Shown here: piece after piece, positions 1 through 7,951 of the stretch
Position numbering within the stretch: the first letter of the stretch is position 1
Layout of the letters: each line of letters starts with the position of its first letter
Assembly (NCBI RefSeq): GCF_035621355.1
Contig: NZ_CP141769.1
Span: forward strand, 62,001 to 126,000
DNA length: 64,000 nt
Reading direction: 5' to 3'
From: Thiobacillus sp. SCUT-2
GTDB taxonomy: Bacteria > Pseudomonadota > Gammaproteobacteria > Burkholderiales > Thiobacillaceae
Translations under genes and position numbers: made by a program
Notes under the pieces: generated by a model
The model's database searches: none
What the model was told of the DNA's origin: nothing
Seen by the model: only the letters and a program-made list of their open reading frames with translations

Positions 1-8
1 GAGCCACG

Positions 9-587
9 ATGAAAGCGACGGTCCTGTCCCTGTCCGCCCTGGCCCTGCTGGCCGGCTGCGCGAGCAGCCCCAGCGCCGAACAGCAGGCTGCGATGGCGGC
101 CGATGCCCGCAAGGCAGCCGGCACCCTGATCCAGCAGCTGGGCGGCGAACTGAAGGCGGCGCTTGCCGAAAAAGGCCCCGACGGCGCGATCGGCGTCTGC
201 AAGCTGCGCGCCCCCCGGATTGCAGCGGACGTTTCCAGGCAGTCGGGCTTCACGGTCAAGCGCGTCAGCCCGAAGAACCGCAATCCCGCGGGCGTGCCGG
301 ATGCCTGGGAAACTCAGGCGCAGGCCACCCTCGAGACGCGCCTGGCCGCGGGCGAGAAGCCCGAGACGCTGGAGACCTGGCAGGTCGTCCGCACCGCGAC
401 CGGCAAGCAGTTCCGCTACGCGAAGGCGCTTCCCGTCCAGCCGGTCTGCCTGACCTGCCATGGCGACCCGGCGAAGATGGCCGACGGGGTGAAGGCGCGC
501 CTGGCGGCGGACTATCCGCTCGACAAGGCGACCGGCTACGCGCCGGGCATGCTGCGCGGCATCGTGTCGGTCAAGCGCGACCTGTAG
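9..587 (+). CDS. DUF3365 (Tll0287-like) haem-binding lipoprotein
   Basis: This 192-residue protein has a lipoprotein signal peptide ending in a lipobox (LLAGC, Cys17), so it is probably anchored in the outer or inner membrane facing the periplasm. A single c-type haem motif CLTCH lies at residues 147-151, and the family Cys of the AI-G-V-C-K segment is at about residue 64. DUF3365/Tll0287-like proteins are small periplasmic haem proteins, sometimes fused to sensor kinases, and are thought to act in redox sensing or electron transfer. Here it stands alone. The start is the first ATG of the window; only eight upstream bases are visible, so its promoter and operon context are unknown. Confidence 0.85.
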   Translation: MKATVLSLSALALLAGCASSPSAEQQAAMAADARKAAGTLIQQLGGELKAALAEKGPDGAIGVCKLRAPRIAADVSRQSGFTVKRVSPKNRNPAGVPDAWETQAQATLETRLAAGEKPETLETWQVVRTATGKQFRYAKALPVQPVCLTCHGDPAKMADGVKARLAADYPLDKATGYAPGMLRGIVSVKRDL

Positions 588-614
588 GAATCCCTCCGAC
601 AAGAAATTCCCGGG

Positions 615-637
615 CGGGCGGGCTTCAGACCCGCCCG
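615..637 (+). terminator. GC-rich stem-loop, possible terminator
   Basis: An 8-bp perfect stem (CGGGCGGG/CCCGCCCG) with a 7-nt loop lies 28 bp after the haem lipoprotein gene. There is no T-run behind it, so factor-independent termination would be weak. Confidence 0.4.
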
Positions 638-690
638 ATTCTGCCGTTTAATCACCCGAAGCGCCCAGGTATGTCGCGGAGGAATGAAGC

Positions 691-2028
691 GTGCTGAATC
701 GTCTCGTCGGAATGTTCAACAAGGAGCAGGCTCCCGCGCCTGCCCCACGTGCCGCGGTGCCGGCCGAGCCGGTCTCCAGGCCGGCTGAAAAAGCCCCCTC
801 GGTCATGCGCCGCGAGGCGATGCTGGGCCGCGACCAGAAGATCGCGGCCTACACCTTCATGCTGCGCCGCGCGACCGACGACGCGAGCGACGCGGGGCTG
901 CCGGAAGTGCAGCGCCTCTACGACGACACCCTGCTCGGCAATCTTCAGCGCATGGACATTGCGCGTCTCCTCGGCCAGCGCCACGCCTTCGTGCCGATCG
1001 CACCCGCCAGCCTCGGGCACCCGTTGATCGACGGCTGGCCGGCCGCCGGCACGGTTTGGCTGCTCAGGCTCGACGCGCAGGCCCTCGCCGATGACGCCGT
1101 CCTGGCGCGCATGACCGAGCTGAAGGCGCGCGGCTTCCAGTTCGCCGTGCAGGCCGACGAAGTCATGCGGCCCGAGCGCCACCCGGTCCTGCAACTCGCC
1201 GACTACGTCGAAGTGGACGTGAGCAGCGAGGACATTCCCGCGGTCACCGCCCAGCTGGCCGCGGTTTCCAAGATCGCCGCAGGGAAGAAGTTTGTCGCGA
1301 CCGACGTGCAGACGCTGGAAGCCTTCCACATGTGCCACAAGCTCCAGTTCGCCCTCTTCATGGGCCCCTTCATCACGCGCCACGAAACGCTCGCCAGTCC
1401 CACCATGGGCCCGTCGCGCGCCAAGGTGCTCGACTTGATGAACCGGGTGCGCACCGGCGCCGAGCAGCCTGAGCTCGCGGCGCAGTTCCGCCAGGACCCC
1501 GCCTTGTCGGTACGGCTGCTGCGCTACGTCAACTCGCCCGGCATGGGCCTGATGAACAAGATCGGCGGCATCGAGCAGGCGCTGATGGTGATGGGCCAGG
1601 ACAAGCTGTACCGCTGGCTCACGCTGATCCTGTTCACCGGTGGCCAGGCGCAGGAGCTCGACCACGCATTGCTGGAGAACGCGCTGGTGCGCGGGCGCGT
1701 CGCCGAGCAGCTCGCAGGCCGAGCGCTGTTCGCCAAGGCGCGCGACGAGATTTTCGTCGCCGGCCTGTTCTCGCTGCTCGACGTGGTGATGCACATGCCG
1801 ATGGAGCAGGTGCTGAAGCAGATCAGCCTGCCGGCCGAGATCACCGAGGCGCTCCTGCACCGACAGGGGCCGTACGCGCCCTACCTCGCGCTCGCGATCG
1901 CCTGCGAGCAGGACGACCAGAGCAGCATCGAGGCCCTGGCCAAGCAGATCGGCCGCGACGTGGCCGACATCAACGGCGTCCACATGGACGCGCTGCTGTG
2001 GGCGCAGCAGCTGTCGGGCGACGTCTGA
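691..2028 (+). CDS. HDOD-domain signalling protein with degenerate EAL-like N-terminus
   Basis: This 445-residue protein resembles the YuxH-type EAL-HDOD family. Residues 1-40 are a Pro/Ala-rich linker. Residues 40-240 look like an EAL fold without the catalytic EAL motif, so c-di-GMP hydrolysis is unlikely. Residues from about 240 to 430 match the HDOD helical domain (R-Q-D-P-A-L-S, NSP and IGGIEQAL segments). HDOD proteins are non-enzymatic scaffolds in signalling, motility or stress responses. The GTG start is supported by a GGAGG-like ribosome site just upstream. The 3' end overlaps the following GIY-YIG gene by 31 bp, suggesting co-translation. Confidence 0.85.
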   Translation: MLNRLVGMFNKEQAPAPAPRAAVPAEPVSRPAEKAPSVMRREAMLGRDQKIAAYTFMLRRATDDASDAGLPEVQRLYDDTLLGNLQRMDIARLLGQRHAFVPIAPASLGHPLIDGWPAAGTVWLLRLDAQALADDAVLARMTELKARGFQFAVQADEVMRPERHPVLQLADYVEVDVSSEDIPAVTAQLAAVSKIAAGKKFVATDVQTLEAFHMCHKLQFALFMGPFITRHETLASPTMGPSRAKVLDLMNRVRTGAEQPELAAQFRQDPALSVRLLRYVNSPGMGLMNKIGGIEQALMVMGQDKLYRWLTLILFTGGQAQELDHALLENALVRGRVAEQLAGRALFAKARDEIFVAGLFSLLDVVMHMPMEQVLKQISLPAEITEALLHRQGPYAPYLALAIACEQDDQSSIEALAKQIGRDVADINGVHMDALLWAQQLSGDV

Positions 2029-2318
2029 ACGGACCGCCTTCGGCCGGCCCGCCAGCCGGCTGGTGCGTCTACATCCTGCGCTGCGCCGACGGCACCCTCT
2101 ATACCGGCATCACGACCGACGTCGCACGCCGCGTCGCCGAGCACAACGGTGACGGCGCGGGCGGCGCGCGCTACACGCGCGCGCGTCGCCCCGTCGAACT
2201 GGTCCATGTCGAAGCCGCCGCCGACCGCATCGCGGCCATGCGCCGCGAAGCGGCAATCAAGCGGCTCGACCGCGGCGCCAAGCTGGCGCTGTGCGGCATC
2301 GCGTCTCCCACGCGCTGA
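1998..2318 (+). CDS. GIY-YIG nuclease superfamily protein (UPF0213/YhbQ type)
   Basis: This 106-residue single-domain protein shows the GIY-YIG core at residues 24-38 (VYIL, then YTGIT), followed by the conserved R-R, the EHN segment and a Lys/Arg-rich tail. Stand-alone YhbQ-type members are small and often assigned to DNA repair, but most are uncharacterised. No in-frame ATG precedes the domain. The GTG at 1998, inside the end of the HDOD gene, is the best available start and gives a 21-residue leader. A less usual start nearer the domain cannot be excluded. Confidence 0.8.
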   Translation: MGAAAVGRRLNGPPSAGPPAGWCVYILRCADGTLYTGITTDVARRVAEHNGDGAGGARYTRARRPVELVHVEAAADRIAAMRREAAIKRLDRGAKLALCGIASPTR

Positions 2319-2321
2319 ATC

Positions 2322-3248
2322 CTAGCGGCCGTTGTTGCCGTTCAGCCGCATCCGCAGCTGCGGCAGGGCGGCCGCGGCGGCGCGCCGGCCGGCCTCGATC
2401 GCCTGCGCGGCGCGGTGGAACTCCATCAGGCCGAGGTCGGCCAGCAGCGGCGTCACCAGCACGTCGGCCGGTTCGCCCGCCAGCCGGCTGCGGGTGATCA
2501 GCACCTGCATGATGTTGATGCTGGAGGCCAGCACGTCGAGCATGGCGGGCGGGCGCGGGCCGTGGTCCGGGGCGAAGCCGAGCTGCGACATGCCGTTCTG
2601 GATGCGCGTCATCACCGTCCCGGCGAGCGTGGCCGGCTCCGCGTCGGGCGGCGGGGACTTCGCCGGCTTCGGCTTGAGATGGCGCCCCAGCAGGTCGGCA
2701 TTGAGGTCGACCGCGATCACGAGGTCGGCGCCCATCGCGCGGCACAGCGACACCGGCACCGGATTGACCAGCCCGCCGTCGACCAGCCAGCGGCCGTCGC
2801 GCTGCACCGGCGTGAACAGGCCCGGCAGCGCGATCGAGGCGCGCACGGCGTCGGTGACCTTGCCTTCGCGCAGCCATACCTCGCGCCCGCGCGCGAGATC
2901 GGTGGCGACGGCGCCGAAGGGCCGCGCCAGCGTCTCGATGTCGCGGTCGACGACATGTGCGCGGAAGAATTCGATCAGCTTTTCGCCCTTGATCAGGCCG
3001 CCGCCGAGCGAAAAATCGAGGAAGCCCATCACCGCCTGCAGCCTGAGGCTGCGCACCCATTGCTCCAGGCGGTCGAGTTCGCCGCCGACGCAGGCGGCGC
3101 CCACCAGCGCCCCGATCGAGGTCCCGCAGACGATGTCCGGCTCGACGCCGGCGTCGGCCAGCGCGCGGATCACGCCGATGTGGGCCCAGCCGCGCGCGGA
3201 GCCGCCGCCGAGGGCAAGTCCGATGCGCGGGCGGGGCGGCGCGCTCAT
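2322..3248 (-). CDS. patatin-like phospholipase (RssA/YchK family)
   Basis: This 308-residue protein is a patatin-family serine hydrolase. It has the Gly-rich oxyanion loop GGGSARG (residues 14-20), the nucleophile elbow GTSIG with Ser44, and the catalytic-dyad motif DGG at 157-159. The family cleaves acyl esters of phospholipids with a Ser-Asp dyad. There is no signal peptide, as expected for the cytoplasmic RssA/YchK group. It starts 8 bp after the stop of the ribonucleotide reductase gene on the same strand, so the two are probably co-transcribed. The physiological substrate is not evident. Confidence 0.9.
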   Translation of the reverse strand: MSAPPRPRIGLALGGGSARGWAHIGVIRALADAGVEPDIVCGTSIGALVGAACVGGELDRLEQWVRSLRLQAVMGFLDFSLGGGLIKGEKLIEFFRAHVVDRDIETLARPFGAVATDLARGREVWLREGKVTDAVRASIALPGLFTPVQRDGRWLVDGGLVNPVPVSLCRAMGADLVIAVDLNADLLGRHLKPKPAKSPPPDAEPATLAGTVMTRIQNGMSQLGFAPDHGPRPPAMLDVLASSINIMQVLITRSRLAGEPADVLVTPLLADLGLMEFHRAAQAIEAGRRAAAAALPQLRMRLNGNNGR

Positions 3249-3255
3249 CGAAGGC

Positions 3256-5058
3256 TCAGTCGGCCTCGCGCTCGATGCCGCAGCATTGCACGCGCTCGTC
3301 GGGCGGCGGTTCGCTGAGGATGGCGCCCGTGACCGGGTTGGGGCGGAATACCGTGCAGCCCTTCAGGCCAAGTGCATGGGCTTCGCGATAGAGTTCGGCG
3401 AAGCGCTCGAACGGCGTGTCGGCGGCGACGTTGATCGTCTTCGAGATCGCGTTGTCGACGCAGGGCTGCAGCGCGGCCTGCATCGCGAGGTGCGCGCGCG
3501 GATCGAGCGCACGCGCCTCGATGAAGGCGGGCGGCATGCCCTCGTGGCCCAGGGATTGCCACCGCAGCCAGGCGTAGTCGCGCACCGTGTGCGTGCGGTA
3601 GCGGCCGTCGGCCTGCAGCACGCGCCGCTCGGCTTCGGCGGCGAAGACGGGCTCGATGCCGCTCGAACAGTTGTTGGCCAGCAGGCTGATCGTGCCCGCC
3701 GGCGCGATCGCCAGCAGATGGCTGTTGCGGATGCCGTACGCGGCGATGGCGTCGCGGATGTTCGCCGGCAGGCGCGCGGCGAAGCCGCTGGCGAGGAAGG
3801 CGTCGCGCGCGAACGCGGGGAAGGCGCCCTTCTCGCGCGCCAGCTCGACCGATGCGAGGTAGGCGGCGTCGCGCACGGTCTGCATCGCGTCGGTCGCCAA
3901 CGCGCGTGCGCCGGCGCTGTCGTAGGCGAGGCCGAGCAGCACCAGCGCGTCGGCCAGGCCCGTGATGCCCAGCCCGATCCGCCGCTTGCGGCGCGCTTCG
4001 TCGGCCTGCGCGGGCAGGGGGTAGCGTGACACGTCGATGACGTTGTCGAGGAAGCGCACCGCCAGCCGTGCCGCGTCGGCCAGCCCTTCGAGATCGAGGC
4101 GCGCGTCGGCGGCGAAGGGGGCGGTGACGAAGGCGGCGAGATTGAGCGAGCCGAGGTCGCAGGCGCCGTAGGGCGGCAGCGGAATCTCGCCGCAGGGGTT
4201 GGTCGCGGTCAGGTGCTCGACGTCGCCGAGCGTGTTGTCGCGGTTGATCGTGTCGACGAACAGCACGCCGGGCTCGGCGGTGTCGTAGGCCGCGCGCAGG
4301 ATGCGCTGCCACAGCGCGCGGGCCTTCAGCGTGCGGACCACACGGCAGGGAACCGGCGCGCCGGTTCCGGTCCAGCGCCGCAGCACGGTGTCGGCGGCGG
4401 TTTCGCCGGCGTGCAGGGGAAACACCAGCGGCCACTCCGCGTCGTCCGCCACCGCCTGAATGAACGCGTCGCTGACCTGCACCGACAGGTTGAAGTGGCG
4501 CAGCACGGCCGGGTCGCGCTTGGCATCGACGAAGACCTCGATGTCGGGATGGTCGCAGCGCAGCGTCGCCATCATCGCGCCACGCCGCGCGCCGGTGGAC
4601 AGCATGGTCGCGCACATCGCGTCCCAGATGTGCATGAACGACACCGGGCCGGAGGCGATGCTGCCGGTCGCCTGCGCCACGGTTCCCGCCGGCCGCAGCG
4701 TGGAGAAGTCATAGCCCACGCCGCCGCCGTGCTGCATCGTCAGCGCGCCTTCCTTCAGTGCCTCGAAGATGTGCTCGAGGTCGTCGGCGATCTCGCCCAT
4801 GACGAAGCAGTTGAACAGCGTCACCCGGTGGCCGGTGCCGGCGCCGGCGAGGATGCGGCCGCCGGGCAGGAAGCGGAAGCCGTCGAGCAGCGCGGCGAAG
4901 CGCGCCACCCACGGCTCGCGATCGTTCGCTTCCGCCTGGGCGACCGCGTGCGCCACCCGCTGCCAGCTCGCCCGAATGTCGGCCTCGCCCGGCGCGCGGT
5001 AGCGCGTTTCCCAGATGTGGCGGGAGATGTCCATGCGGAAGGGGTCGGTCGTCGTCAT
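3256..5058 (-). CDS. nrdJ: adenosylcobalamin-dependent ribonucleoside-diphosphate reductase (class II)
   Basis: This protein of about 600 residues makes deoxyribonucleotides by B12-radical chemistry, independent of oxygen. Visible features are the FNCF segment, GGGVGYDFS, the finger-loop/active-site stretch NPCGEIPLPPYGACDLGSLN and a C-terminal Cys pair (VQCCGIE) that could re-reduce the active site. The chosen ATG gives MTTTDPFRMD. An upstream in-frame ATG at 5157 would add 33 residues and would overlap the divergent srkA gene, so it is less likely. At about 600 residues it is shorter than many class II enzymes, but all core motifs are present. The patatin gene follows immediately. Confidence 0.9.
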   Translation of the reverse strand: MTTTDPFRMDISRHIWETRYRAPGEADIRASWQRVAHAVAQAEANDREPWVARFAALLDGFRFLPGGRILAGAGTGHRVTLFNCFVMGEIADDLEHIFEALKEGALTMQHGGGVGYDFSTLRPAGTVAQATGSIASGPVSFMHIWDAMCATMLSTGARRGAMMATLRCDHPDIEVFVDAKRDPAVLRHFNLSVQVSDAFIQAVADDAEWPLVFPLHAGETAADTVLRRWTGTGAPVPCRVVRTLKARALWQRILRAAYDTAEPGVLFVDTINRDNTLGDVEHLTATNPCGEIPLPPYGACDLGSLNLAAFVTAPFAADARLDLEGLADAARLAVRFLDNVIDVSRYPLPAQADEARRKRRIGLGITGLADALVLLGLAYDSAGARALATDAMQTVRDAAYLASVELAREKGAFPAFARDAFLASGFAARLPANIRDAIAAYGIRNSHLLAIAPAGTISLLANNCSSGIEPVFAAEAERRVLQADGRYRTHTVRDYAWLRWQSLGHEGMPPAFIEARALDPRAHLAMQAALQPCVDNAISKTINVAADTPFERFAELYREAHALGLKGCTVFRPNPVTGAILSEPPPDERVQCCGIEREAD

Positions 5059-5155
5059 GCCTGTGCGCGATGGGGCGAGGTTTGAGGCATTATCTCCCCC
5101 CTTGAGTGTTTGAGCACCTGAACCCTTCAGGGTAGCCGCCCCGCCTGTTTCGACC

Positions 5156-6130
5156 ATGGATACGCCCCATCCCTATTCCGCGCTGACGCCGGACTGCGCG
5201 CTCGACGCGCTCGACAGCACCGGCCTCAGGGCCGACGGCCGCCTGCTGGCGCTCAACAGCTACGAGAATCGCGTCTACCAGATGGGCGTCGAGGACGCGG
5301 CGCCGGTCGTGGTCAAGTTCTACCGCCCCGGACGCTGGAGCGATGCGGCGATCCTCGAGGAACATGCCTTCACGGCGGAACTCGCCGAACGGGAGATTCC
5401 GGTCGTCGCGCCGCTCGCGCTGAACGGCGCCACGCTCCACCTGCACGCCGGCTACCGCTTCGCGGTCTACCCGAAGCAGGGCGGCCGCATGCCGGAGTTC
5501 GACCGCGCCGAGACGCTCGAGTGGATGGGCCGCTTCCTCGGGCGCATCCACGCGGTCGGTGCGATGGCGCGCTTCGCGCACCGGCCGACGCTCGATCTCG
5601 ACAGCTTCGGCTATGCCTCGCGCGACGTCCTGCGCGACTGGCTGCCGGCGGACCTGAAGCCGGCGTGGGACAGCGTCGTCGACCACGCCCTGCAGAGCGT
5701 CGCGTACTGTTACGCACGTGCCGGCGCCGTGGCCGCGATCCGCCTGCACGGCGACTGCCACGCGGGCAACGTGCTGTGGACCGATGCCGGGCCGCACTTC
5801 GTCGATTTCGACGACGCCCGCATGGGACCTGCGGTGCAGGATCTGTGGATGCTGCTGTCCGGCGAGCGCGAGCAGCAGCAGGCACAACTGAACGAGATCC
5901 TCGCCGGCTACGAGGACTTCATGGAATTCGATCCGCGCGAACTCCATCTGGTCGAGGCGCTCAGAACCTTGAGGCTGATCCATCACGCGGCCTGGCTCGC
6001 GCGGCGCTGGGACGACCCGGCCTTCCCTGCCGCGTTTCCGTGGTTCAATACGCAGCAGTACTGGCAGGCGCGCATCCTCGAACTGCGCGAGCAGATCGCG
6101 CTGATGGACGAACCGCCGCTGGTGGCCTGA
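5156..6130 (+). CDS. srkA: stress response kinase A (YihE/RdoA family Ser/Thr kinase)
   Basis: This 324-residue cytoplasmic kinase has the aminoglycoside-phosphotransferase-like fold of SrkA. The catalytic loop is HGDCHAGNVLW (Asp200, Asn205), followed by the metal-binding FVDFDDARMG at about 215-223. The N-terminal segment SYENRVYQMG, with Lys54 in VVVKFYRP, is the nucleotide-binding part. In Escherichia coli SrkA protects against stress-induced death by antagonising MazEF. The gene is divergent from nrdJ across a 97-bp spacer. A 54-bp gap separates it from the amidotransferase gene downstream. Confidence 0.92.
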   Translation: MDTPHPYSALTPDCALDALDSTGLRADGRLLALNSYENRVYQMGVEDAAPVVVKFYRPGRWSDAAILEEHAFTAELAEREIPVVAPLALNGATLHLHAGYRFAVYPKQGGRMPEFDRAETLEWMGRFLGRIHAVGAMARFAHRPTLDLDSFGYASRDVLRDWLPADLKPAWDSVVDHALQSVAYCYARAGAVAAIRLHGDCHAGNVLWTDAGPHFVDFDDARMGPAVQDLWMLLSGEREQQQAQLNEILAGYEDFMEFDPRELHLVEALRTLRLIHHAAWLARRWDDPAFPAAFPWFNTQQYWQARILELREQIALMDEPPLVA

Positions 6131-6184
6131 GACACAATTTCTTCCGGGGCGCGGCGAAGGCTCCGGCGAGCAAGGATCCGAGAC

Positions 6185-7951
6185 ATGTGCGGCATTGCAG
6201 GGGAATTCCGTTTCGACAACACGAGGCCGGACGCCGCGGCGATGGCGCGCATGCTGGCGAAGCTGGCGCGGCGCGGCCCCGACGCCGAAGGCCAGCACGC
6301 CGACGGCCCGGTGCGGCTGGGCCACCGGCGGCTGGCGATCATCGACCTGTCGCCGCGCTCGGCGCAGCCGATGGCCGACGCCGCGAGCGGCACCGCGCTG
6401 GTTTTCAACGGCACGATCTACAATTATCCGGAACTGCGCGCCGAGCTGATCGAGCGCGGCCACGTCTTCCACTCGGACGGCGACACCGAAGTCATCCTGC
6501 GCGCCTGGCTCGAATGGGGCGAGACCTGCGTCGAGCGCCTGCACGGCATGTTCGCGTTCGCCATCTGGGATCGCGAAAAGCTGTTCCTGGCGCGCGATCG
6601 CCTCGGGATCAAGCCGCTCTACTACAGCGAGACGCTCGGCTGCTTCCGCTTCGCCTCGACGCCGCAGGCGCTGATCGCGGCGGGCGGCGTCGACACCGGC
6701 ATCGACGCCGTGGCGCTGCACCACCTGTTCACGCTGCATGCCGTGGTGCCGGCGCCGCGCACCATCCTCAACGGCATCCGCAAGCTCGCCCCCGGCACCA
6801 CGCTGACGGTGAACGCGCGCGGCGAGCTCACGCACCGCAGGTACTGGTCGCTCAAGGCCCAGCGGCCGGCGGTCGCGAAGACCGAGGCCGAGTGGACCGA
6901 AGCGATCCACGCGAGTCTCCGCCAGGCGGTCAAGAAGCGCATCGAGATCGCCGACGTCAAGGTCGGCGTGCTGCTGTCCGGCGGCCTCGACTCGAGCCTG
7001 CTGGTCGCGCTGCTCGCCGAGCAGGGCGTGCCCGACCTGATGACCTTCACGGTCGGCTTCGAGGACCAGCCCGAGGAACGCGGCAACGAATTCGAGTATT
7101 CCGACCCGGTGGCGGCGATGTACCACACGCGCCACCACAAGTACCTGATCCCGAATGCCGAGGTCCTGCGGCGGCTGCCCGAGGCGGTCGACCAGATGAG
7201 CGAGCCGATGTTCGCGCAGGACGCGGTGGCCTTCTACCTGCTGTCGGAGCAGGTCAGCAAGACGGTCAAGGTGGTGCAGAGCGGCCAGGGCGCGGACGAG
7301 GTCTTCGGCGGCTATTTCTGGTACCCGCGCATGGCGGCGGAAACCGGGGGCAGCGCGCTGGAGCGCTTCCGCCGCCATTACTTCGACCGTGACCACGACG
7401 AGTTCCTGCAGCTGGCGACGCCGCCGTATCACGGCCCCGACTACACGGCGGAGACGGTCGCCGCCCATCTTGCGGAACCTTTCGCCGACGAATTCATCGA
7501 TCAGGTATTGCGCATGGACACGACCATGCTGATCACCGACGATCCGGTGAAGCGCGTCGACAACATGACCATGGCGTGGGGACTGGAGGCGCGCGTGCCC
7601 TTCCTCGACCACCAGCTGGTCGAGCTGGCCGCGGCGATGCCGCCGGAACTGAAACTCGCATCGGAGGGCAAGCACGTGCTGAAGACCATCGCGCGCGGCC
7701 TGATTCCCGATGCGGTGATCGACCGCAAGAAGGGCTACTTTCCGATGCCGGCGCTCAAGTACGTTCGCGGAGACTTTCTCGATTTCATGCGGGACATCCT
7801 GAATTCGCAGGCCTGCCGCGCGCGCGGCGTCTACCAGCGCAGCTACGTCGACACGCTGCTCGATGCGCCCGAGCGGCATCACACCCGCATCCAGGGCAGC
7901 AAGCTGTGGCACCTGGCGCTGCTGGAGTACTGGCTGCAGAGGCATGCTTGA
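6185..7951 (+). CDS. asparagine-synthase-family amidotransferase, N-acetylglutaminylglutamine amide (NAGGN) type
   Basis: This 588-residue protein has an N-terminal class II glutamine amidotransferase domain (Cys2 nucleophile, GRRGPD-like RRGPD, FNGTIYN) and a C-terminal synthetase domain with PP-loop SGGLDSS at 265-271. The segments LHAVVPAPRT, ERGNEFEYSD and SGQGADEVFGGY fit the group that amidates N-acetylglutaminylglutamine, a dipeptide osmolyte, better than housekeeping AsnB. The usual partner, a GNAT/ATP-grasp fusion (ngg), is not adjacent and not elsewhere in the window. The next gene, an MltB homologue, overlaps its stop by 8 bp. Ordinary AsnB activity remains the alternative. Confidence 0.85.
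   Translation: MCGIAGEFRFDNTRPDAAAMARMLAKLARRGPDAEGQHADGPVRLGHRRLAIIDLSPRSAQPMADAASGTALVFNGTIYNYPELRAELIERGHVFHSDGDTEVILRAWLEWGETCVERLHGMFAFAIWDREKLFLARDRLGIKPLYYSETLGCFRFASTPQALIAAGGVDTGIDAVALHHLFTLHAVVPAPRTILNGIRKLAPGTTLTVNARGELTHRRYWSLKAQRPAVAKTEAEWTEAIHASLRQAVKKRIEIADVKVGVLLSGGLDSSLLVALLAEQGVPDLMTFTVGFEDQPEERGNEFEYSDPVAAMYHTRHHKYLIPNAEVLRRLPEAVDQMSEPMFAQDAVAFYLLSEQVSKTVKVVQSGQGADEVFGGYFWYPRMAAETGGSALERFRRHYFDRDHDEFLQLATPPYHGPDYTAETVAAHLAEPFADEFIDQVLRMDTTMLITDDPVKRVDNMTMAWGLEARVPFLDHQLVELAAAMPPELKLASEGKHVLKTIARGLIPDAVIDRKKGYFPMPALKYVRGDFLDFMRDILNSQACRARGVYQRSYVDTLLDAPERHHTRIQGSKLWHLALLEYWLQRHA

Noticed and set aside
5059..5155. Cobalamin riboswitch upstream of the B12-dependent ribonucleotide reductase
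   Set aside because: The 97-bp spacer is too short and no B12-box-like sequence is visible.
5090..7945. Very long open frame on the minus strand opposite srkA and the amidotransferase gene (951 codons)
   Set aside because: It mirrors well-conserved plus-strand genes, is rich in Arg, His, Ala and Gln as expected of antisense GC-rich frames, and shows no domain.
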